Assembly (NCBI GenBank): GCA_934358405.1
Contig: CAKRKL010000029.1
Coordinates: 1 to 18,249 of the forward strand
DNA: 18,249 nucleotides
From: an uncultured Blautia sp.
Lineage (GTDB): Bacteria; Bacillota; Clostridia; Lachnospirales; Lachnospiraceae
Direction of reading: 5' to 3'
Shown: positions 14,091-18,249 of the stretch, piece after piece
How positions within the stretch are numbered: the first letter of the stretch is position 1
Layout: every line of letters begins with the position of its first letter
The notes under the pieces: generated by a model
Database searches by the model: none
What the model saw: only the letters and a program-made list of their open reading frames with translations
Told to the model about the DNA's origin: nothing
Made by a program: the position numbers and the translations under genes

Positions 14091-14119
14091 GGCAGAAGCT
14101 TTTTTCTGCCAGCTCCTTT
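14091..14119 (-). promoter_or_regulatory. Shine-Dalgarno and hairpin spacer before the first matrix gene
   Basis: On the minus strand AAAGGAGCT (14111-14119) is followed directly by the hairpin GGCAGAA-AAAAGC-TTCTGCC (14091-14110). The ATG follows after 11 more bases. Folding the hairpin shortens the effective distance from Shine-Dalgarno to start from 33 to about 13 bases, so translation of the operon's first gene may depend on this structure. No ATG, GTG or TTG lies between the two. Confidence 0.5.
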
Positions 14120-14174
14120 CTTTGGGGATTTTCAGTTGTTATGCAAAATATCCGAAAAAAATCAGTACAATGGA

Positions 14175-14183
14175 ATCACCTCC
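14175..14183 (-). promoter_or_regulatory. Orphan strong Shine-Dalgarno (GGAGGTGAT) in the operon leader
   Basis: Nine bases fully complementary to the 16S rRNA 3' end lie in the leader, about 95 bases before the first gene. Only ATT or TTG stands at start distance, and the TTG frame is just two codons long. It is either a ribosome standby site, part of a folded leader, or chance. Confidence 0.3.
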
Positions 14184-14259
14184 AGACCAGAGTGTGCTAA
14201 AGATACTCAAGAATAATAACAGAACAGATAAAAACAATAACAAAATATGAATATGAAAA

Positions 14260-14308
14260 ATTTGGACGATATGTCCATTAGATAAAATTGACGCGTCTTA
14301 TTTGGACG
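14260..14308. promoter_or_regulatory. Paired repeats and alternative hairpins in the matrix operon leader
   Basis: The nine-base direct repeat ATTTGGACG occurs at 14260-14268 and 14300-14308, exactly 40 bases apart. Between them lies the perfect palindrome GACGCGTC (14290-14297). On the transcript (minus strand) each copy is part of a small hairpin: GCGTC/GACGC with a seven-base loop, and TGGAC/GTCCA with a five-base loop. The two GTCCA strands can compete for the single TGGAC. The region is just downstream of the predicted transcription start. It could be a protein operator or an RNA switch; I could not match it to a known riboswitch class. Confidence 0.45.
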
Positions 14309-14323
14309 CATTGATTAATTGAT

Positions 14324-14351
14324 ATGATAACATGTTTCTTCAAAAAGTCAA
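14324..14351 (-). promoter_or_regulatory. Promoter of the surface/matrix operon
   Basis: On the minus strand, TTGACT (14346-14351), a 16-base spacer and TATCAT (14324-14329) each match sigma-A consensus at five of six bases. Transcription would start near 14317, leaving a leader of about 240 nt before the first gene. It separates the operon from sigH, 46 bases upstream. Confidence 0.65.
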
Positions 14352-14353
14352 GA

Positions 14354-14384
14354 CAGGAAATATAAAAGAAAAATAAACTTCCTG
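14354..14384 (-). terminator. Weak hairpin after sigH, possible terminator
   Basis: CAGGAA (14379-14384 on the minus strand) pairs with TTCCTG (14354-14359) across a 19-base A+T-rich loop, 13 bases behind the sigH stop. There is no T-run directly behind it, so read-through from the ispF-sigH operon into the matrix operon remains possible. Confidence 0.25.
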
Positions 14385-14396
14385 ATTTCTCTTTTA

Positions 14397-14990
14397 TTAT
14401 TTCCTGTTTTTATTTAATACCTCACGTATTTTTGTCCGTATTCTCTGCAGAGCATTGTCAATGGATTTGGGGGATTTTCCCAAAATTCTGCCGATTTCCA
14501 CATACCCCACCCCTTTCAGATACAAATCCAGCACCTTATTTTCCATGGGACTTAGGTAATCAGAAATTTTCTTTTGAAGATCCAGTGTATTTTCCTGATC
14601 AATAATGATTGCCTCGGGATTCTCCACACACAATTCCCAAATCGGGCTGCTCTCATCCTCCTGATTCAAGGATACATAGGAATTCAAAGGCTGATGCTTC
14701 TGGCGATTGGAGTTCTGAATAGCACTGTAGATCTGACGGTCAATGCACATTCTTGCAAAGGTTGCAAAGGATGCCTCCCTGTTCGGCTGAAAATCACGGA
14801 CTGCTTTAAACAGTCCGATCATTCCTTCTTGAATCAGATCATCGGTATCACCACCGATAAGAAACATGGCCCTGGCCTTTTGACGCACCAGTCCTTTATA
14901 TTTTTCCATCAGATAATCTTCAATACTGGTTTCTCCAGCCTGCAGACGGGCAATAAGTTCTTCATCACTTATATTATCGAACTTTCCCAT
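14397..14990 (-). CDS. sigH: RNA polymerase sigma-H factor (Spo0H)
   Basis: The 197-residue sigma-70 family factor matches Bacillus SigH along its length. Region 2 has YKGLVRQKARAMFLIGGD and DDLIQEGMIGLFKAVRDF (50-67), then FATFARMCIDRQIYSAI and NRQKHQPLNSYVSL (95-108). Region 4 carries the helix-turn-helix YVEIGRILGKSPKSIDNALQR (163-183). Sigma-H directs transition-phase and early sporulation genes. The ATG has GGAGG four bases upstream. It is the last gene of the cysS-mrnC-rlmB-sigH cluster, 14 nt after rlmB. In Bacillus, rpmG-secE-nusG usually follow sigH; here a surface operon stands in that place. Confidence 0.95.
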   Translation of the reverse strand: MGKFDNISDEELIARLQAGETSIEDYLMEKYKGLVRQKARAMFLIGGDTDDLIQEGMIGLFKAVRDFQPNREASFATFARMCIDRQIYSAIQNSNRQKHQPLNSYVSLNQEDESSPIWELCVENPEAIIIDQENTLDLQKKISDYLSPMENKVLDLYLKGVGYVEIGRILGKSPKSIDNALQRIRTKIREVLNKNRK

Positions 14991-15004
14991 AGAGCCTCCG
15001 GATT

Positions 15005-15736
15005 TTATTTCATTCTCTGGCGGACAACCTCGTAAGCAAGAATTCCTGCTGCTACAGATGCATTCAGAGAATCAATATCTCCCTTCATGGGAATTGCTGC
15101 AACAAAGTCACATTTTTCCTTTACAAGGCGGCTGACGCCTTCTCCTTCATTGCCGATTACCACACCCATAGGACCTGTAAGATTCAGATTATACATCAGC
15201 TCTCCGCCCATATCAGCACATACAAACCACATGCCCTCTTTTTTCAGCTCTTCAATGGTCTGTCCAAGATTGGAAACCTTAGCCACCGGGGTATAATTGA
15301 GAGCACCAGCTGAGGTTTTTGCAACTGTAGCAGTCAGTCCTGCTGCATGTCTCTTGGGAATGATCACGCCGTGAGCACCTGCAAGGTTAGCTGTACGGAT
15401 AATAGCTCCCAGATTATGTGGATCCTCAATGTCATCCAGCAGAAAAATAAAGGGAGCTTCCCCTTTTTCTCTTGCTTTTTCAAGAATAGCTTCGACAGTG
15501 GAATATTCATAAGCTGCCACCTGTGCAATCACACCCTGATGAGCACCTGTCTCACTTAACTGATCCAGCCGCTCTTTTTGTACAAAATTAATGATCGTAT
15601 CTTTTTTTCTTGCTTCTCTTATAATCGTACGTACCGGTCCGTCCTGACATCTGTCCAGCACAAACAGCTTATCCACGCATTTTCCTGAACGGAAAGCTTC
15701 CAGTACCGCATTTCTTCCTTCAATCTGCTCGCTCAT
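15005..15736 (-). CDS. rlmB: 23S rRNA (guanosine-2'-O-)-methyltransferase RlmB
   Basis: The 243-residue SpoU-family enzyme methylates the 2'-hydroxyl of a conserved guanosine (G2251 in E. coli) in the peptidyl-transferase region of 23S rRNA. An N-terminal substrate-binding domain (EGRNAVLEA, about 1-75) precedes the trefoil-knot SPOUT domain. Motif 1 is DDIEDPHNLGAIIRTAN (101-117, with Asn108 and Arg114). Motif 2 is GNEGEGVSRL (195-204), and motif 3 is IPMKGDIDSLNASVAAGI (215-232). The start is an ATG with AGGAGG six bases upstream. It lies 27 nt after mrnC in the conserved cluster. Confidence 0.96.
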   Translation of the reverse strand: MSEQIEGRNAVLEAFRSGKCVDKLFVLDRCQDGPVRTIIREARKKDTIINFVQKERLDQLSETGAHQGVIAQVAAYEYSTVEAILEKAREKGEAPFIFLLDDIEDPHNLGAIIRTANLAGAHGVIIPKRHAAGLTATVAKTSAGALNYTPVAKVSNLGQTIEELKKEGMWFVCADMGGELMYNLNLTGPMGVVIGNEGEGVSRLVKEKCDFVAAIPMKGDIDSLNASVAAGILAYEVVRQRMK

Positions 15737-15763
15737 TTGCAGCCTCCTGTTTTATCCTGTTTC

Positions 15764-16189
15764 CTATAAAATCTCTTCCGGAATTCCTTTTCTCACCAGC
15801 TCTGCGATCCGGGAATAATCCTCCTTCAGATACAGATACCCCATCAGAGCTTCAAAGCCTGTAGCTCTTCTGTAATCTGCCATTGTTGCATGCTTTGCCA
15901 TTGTAGGAGAATGTGCATTTCTTCCTCTTTTGTAAACAGCAAGCTCTTCCTCAGTAAGAATCGGTTCCAGGATCTCCATCATTTTTGATTGTGCCCCTGC
16001 CTTTACCAGGCTGCTTGCATGCTTGTGAAGCTGGTTAACCGGACAATTGCCTTTTTTGACAAGGATTGTCCGAATCACCAGTTCATAAACACCATCACCG
16101 ATATAAGCCAGTGTCAGTGGGGAGTAAGTCCGCAGATCCCGGTCCTTCAAACCGAACAGCTCTTTTAATTCATTTAAGCCCGTTTCCAT
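15764..16189 (-). CDS. mrnC: Mini-ribonuclease III (23S rRNA maturation)
   Basis: The 141-residue protein is a stand-alone RNase III catalytic domain without the dsRNA-binding domain. In Bacillus it trims the ends of 23S precursor rRNA. The signature SPLTLAYIGDGVYELVIR (23-40) includes catalytic-type Asp32. KRGRNAHS (87-94) and YRRATGFEALMGYLYL (106-121, Glu113) complete the active site of the homodimer. Its ATG lies inside the end of cysS (16-base overlap) with AAGGAG four bases upstream, which points to translational coupling. Confidence 0.95.
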   Translation of the reverse strand: METGLNELKELFGLKDRDLRTYSPLTLAYIGDGVYELVIRTILVKKGNCPVNQLHKHASSLVKAGAQSKMMEILEPILTEEELAVYKRGRNAHSPTMAKHATMADYRRATGFEALMGYLYLKEDYSRIAELVRKGIPEEIL

Positions 16190-17580
16190 TTTACTCCTTC
16201 ACGTGTATCCTTCAGAATAATTCCTTTTGCAAGAAGCTCATCACGGATTTCATCCGCTCTTGCAAAATTTTTCGCTTTTCTTGCTTCCTGACGCTCTGCA
16301 ATCAAATCCTCAATTTCTTTATCAAGAATTTCCTCTTTTTTAACTGCAATAATGCCAAGCACATCGCAAAGCTTCACAAGGATCTCAAGAAGTCCCCCTG
16401 CAAATTCCTTGCTGCTTTCTTCTGTTACATTTGTATTTGCAAATTTAACCAGCTCAAATACAGCAGCAAGTGCATCTGCAGTATTAAAGTCATCATCCAT
16501 TGCCTCTTCAAATTTTTCCACATAACCGGAAGCTTCTGTAAGAAGCGCCTGCTCTGGCTTGGTAAAATCTGCTGTTCCATTGTCCCTGCGATCTTTTAAG
16601 CTGGCTGCTGCATCTGTAATTCTTTCCAGCGCATTTTTGGAAGCTTCCATAAGGTCTGCACTGAAATTCAGCGGACTTCTGTAATGTGCATTCAGCATAA
16701 AGAAGCGAAGCACCTGAAGATCATACTGCTCGCCGATCTCACGAACAGTGCGGAAATTTCCAAGAGACTTGGACATTTTACGATTGTCAATATTCAGAAA
16801 TGCATTATGCATCCAATATTTTGCAAAAGGCTTGTCATTGCAGCACTCACTTTGTGCAATTTCATTCTCATGGTGTGGGAAAATCAGGTCCTCACCGCCG
16901 GCATGAATGTCAATTTCTTCTCCAAGATATTTTTTAGACATAACTGAACACTCAATATGCCAGCCTGGACGGCCATCACACCATGGAGAGGTCCAATATG
17001 GTTCTCCCTCTTTCTTTGGCTTCCAGAGTACAAAATCAAGCGGGTCTTCCTTCTGATCCTCTCCTGACACCTGAAGTGCGCGGAATCCAGACTGAAGATC
17101 GTCTAAGTTCTTATGTGAAAGCTTGCCATATTCCTTAAATTTCTTTACCCGGAAATATACAGTTCCGTCAGAAGCTGCATAAGCATATCCCTTATCCATA
17201 AGAGTCTGGATCATACTAAGCATGCCATCGATTTCCTGTGTTGCCTGAGGATGTGTAGTAGCAGGCTTTACATTCATTGCTGCCATGTCTTTTTTGCACT
17301 CCTCAATATATCTGCTGGAAACCTCTTCTGCGGAAACACCTTCTTCAATTGCTTTCTTAATGATCTTATCATCTACATCTGTAAAATTGGATACATAATT
17401 AACTTCATAGCCCTTATATTCCAGATAACGGCGAACTGTATCAAAAATGATCATCGGGCGTGCGTTTCCGATATGGATCAGATTATATACAGTTGGTCCG
17501 CAGACATACATTTTTACCTTTCCCTCTTCAAGCGGTACAAATTCCTCTTTCTGACGGGTCAGCGTATTAAAAATTTTCAT
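16174..17580 (-). CDS. cysS: Cysteinyl-tRNA synthetase
   Basis: The 468-residue class I synthetase charges tRNA-Cys. The zinc ligands that sense the cysteine thiol are all present: Cys27 in YVCGPTVYN, Cys211 in WHIECSVMS, and His236 and Glu240 in FPHHENE. The HIGH-type motif is HIGN (36-39) and the KMSKS motif is intact (268-272). The C-terminal helical region is of normal length. The ATG has GGAGGGAG upstream. It lies 39 nt after ispF and overlaps mrnC by 16 bases. I found no T-box specifier-type leader in the short gap to ispF. Confidence 0.97.
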   Translation of the reverse strand: MKIFNTLTRQKEEFVPLEEGKVKMYVCGPTVYNLIHIGNARPMIIFDTVRRYLEYKGYEVNYVSNFTDVDDKIIKKAIEEGVSAEEVSSRYIEECKKDMAAMNVKPATTHPQATQEIDGMLSMIQTLMDKGYAYAASDGTVYFRVKKFKEYGKLSHKNLDDLQSGFRALQVSGEDQKEDPLDFVLWKPKKEGEPYWTSPWCDGRPGWHIECSVMSKKYLGEEIDIHAGGEDLIFPHHENEIAQSECCNDKPFAKYWMHNAFLNIDNRKMSKSLGNFRTVREIGEQYDLQVLRFFMLNAHYRSPLNFSADLMEASKNALERITDAAASLKDRRDNGTADFTKPEQALLTEASGYVEKFEEAMDDDFNTADALAAVFELVKFANTNVTEESSKEFAGGLLEILVKLCDVLGIIAVKKEEILDKEIEDLIAERQEARKAKNFARADEIRDELLAKGIILKDTREGVKWKRA

Positions 17581-17619
17581 TTTGTTTCTCCCTCCGGTCC
17601 TTATGCTATAGTATCATTT

Positions 17620-18093
17620 TTATTTCCTGTATAAAAGGCAGACAGCCTGAGATGCAATTCCTTCTTCCCTTCCGGTAAACCCAAGCTTTTCTTCTGTGGT
17701 TGCCTTAATGCTCAGACAATCCACGTCCATATCAAGTGCTCTGGCAATATTTTCTCTCATCAGCGGGATATGTGGTGCCATTTTGGGCTTCTGTGCAATG
17801 ATCACTGCATCAATATTACCCACGCCGTATCCTTTTTCATTCAGAAGAGCTGCCACATGTTCCAGAAGCTTTATGCTGGAAATTCCCTTATATGCGGGAT
17901 CTGTATCCGGAAAATGCTGTCCGATATCTCCAAGAGCTGCTGCACCAAGAAGTGCATCCATAATGGCATGAATCAAAACATCTGCATCAGAATGTCCAAG
18001 AAGGCCCTTCTCCCACGGAATCTTTACTCCGCCAAGAATAAGGTCCCGGTCTTCTGTCAATCTGTGTACATCATATCCCATTCCAACTCTCAT
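17620..18093 (-). CDS. ispF: 2-C-methyl-D-erythritol 2,4-cyclodiphosphate synthase
   Basis: This 157-residue enzyme of the MEP isoprenoid pathway cyclises CDP-ME 2-phosphate, with release of CMP. The metal ligands are Asp8 and His10 in GYDVHRL and His42 in [27 protein letters not shown] (55-66) and the substrate loop [17 protein letters not shown] (130-146) are typical. I chose ATG 18093 because the family starts directly with MRxGxGYDVH. A GTG at 18105 in the same frame has the better AGGA spacing and would add four residues. It is the first gene of the cluster after the promoter at 18177-18205; ispD is not in the window. Confidence 0.93.
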   Translation of the reverse strand: MRVGMGYDVHRLTEDRDLILGGVKIPWEKGLLGHSDADVLIHAIMDALLGAAALGDIGQHFPDTDPAYKGISSIKLLEHVAALLNEKGYGVGNIDAVIIAQKPKMAPHIPLMRENIARALDMDVDCLSIKATTEEKLGFTGREEGIASQAVCLLYRK

Positions 18094-18176
18094 AAGATTT
18101 TCCACTTTTTTGTCCTGCCTTTCTTTTTAAAATGGTTTCTTCTTTTTTGAAAAAAGTCCCCATGCTATCGTTGGCT

Positions 18177-18205
18177 ATTATACATGATTTTTCTTTAAAA
18201 ATCAA
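18177..18205 (-). promoter_or_regulatory. Promoter of the ispF-cysS-mrnC-rlmB-sigH operon
   Basis: On the minus strand, TTGATT (18200-18205), a 17-base spacer and a perfect TATAAT (18177-18182) form a strong sigma-A promoter. It begins two bases behind the T-run of the preceding terminator. The leader before ispF is about 65-75 nt. Confidence 0.8.
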
Positions 18206-18207
18206 TG

Positions 18208-18237
18208 AAAAAAGACCTCCCGGTATACCGGAAGGTC
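18208..18237 (-). terminator. Intrinsic terminator of an operon upstream of the window
   Basis: A ten-bp stem (18228-18237 with 18214-18223, one T-G wobble) with a TATA loop is followed on the minus strand by six T (18208-18213). It ends transcription coming from genes beyond base 18249, so ispF starts a new unit. Confidence 0.85.
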
Positions 18238-18249
18238 CTGGTTAAAAGC

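Noticed and set aside
14163..14180. A leader peptide starting at GTG within the orphan Shine-Dalgarno region
   Set aside because: The frame is only five codons long and has no ribosome binding site of its own.
14080..14323. c-di-GMP riboswitch in the matrix operon leader
   Set aside because: The leader is long and structured, but I could not find the conserved GEMM-type sequence blocks, so no riboswitch class is claimed.
6208..14396. A class C pilin sortase inside the surface operon
   Set aside because: No open frame carries the TLxTC sortase signature; the only processing enzyme in the operon is SipW, so a sortase must be encoded elsewhere.
16066..16599. A 177-codon plus-strand open frame opposite cysS and mrnC
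   Set aside because: It lies antisense to two well-conserved genes and shows biased composition from their reverse complement, with no motif of its own.
17581..17619. T-box leader before cysS (and likewise before glnS at 5759-5850)
   Set aside because: The gaps are too short or too A+T-rich and lack the conserved T-box sequence; both genes have plain ribosome binding sites.

Overview
The window looks like a chromosomal segment from an anaerobic, spore-forming Clostridium-type Firmicute, most likely a Lachnospiraceae member. This rests on the conserved block ispF-cysS-mrnC-rlmB-sigH, strong AGGAGG ribosome binding sites throughout, a four-cluster ferredoxin next to glnS, and Gram-positive surface proteins with sortase and SipW-type signals. 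The genus cannot be fixed from sequence reading alone. All genes except one lie on the minus strand, so transcription runs from right to left.

Right part (18249 to 14397): a terminator ends an operon lying outside the window and is followed at once by a near-consensus promoter. That promoter reads ispF (isoprenoid synthesis), cysS (Cys-tRNA synthetase), mrnC (Mini-RNase III), rlmB (23S rRNA 2'-O-methyltransferase) and sigH (sporulation/stationary-phase sigma-H). This is a housekeeping synteny block also known from Bacillus.

Centre (14396 to 6208): directly behind sigH is an accessory operon of seven codirectional genes, the most interesting part of the window. It encodes four small or medium TasA/camelysin-like exported proteins, one longer paralogue with a C-terminal SPKTG cell-wall sorting signal, an ER-type (Ser-His) SipW signal peptidase, and a 1154-residue SpaA/Cna-B-type adhesin. 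The layout fits an extracellular fibre or biofilm-matrix system of the B. subtilis tapA-sipW-tasA / C. perfringens sipW-bsa kind, but with five matrix-type paralogues instead of one or two. The inferred division of labour is that SipW processes the fibre subunits, the SPKTG protein anchors the fibre to peptidoglycan, and the large adhesin decorates or caps it. The operon has its own promoter and a leader of about 240 nt with paired repeats and hairpins. Its last three genes start with GTG, TTG and GTG, each overlapping the stop of the gene before.

Middle-left (6207 to 3484): a tRNA-Thr(GGT) with a strong promoter and an intrinsic terminator, then glnS (Gln-tRNA synthetase), an intercistronic stretch with two hairpins, and a four-[4Fe-4S] ferredoxin.

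Left part (3483 to 1): the only plus-strand gene encodes a small membrane-anchored, extremely acidic protein of unknown function behind a perfect 5'-UTR hairpin. It diverges from a minus-strand operon maf / HAD phosphatase / small acidic protein. At the left edge is the N-terminal 364 residues of a secreted multidomain surface protein that runs out of the window, preceded by a promoter and a palindromic operator candidate.
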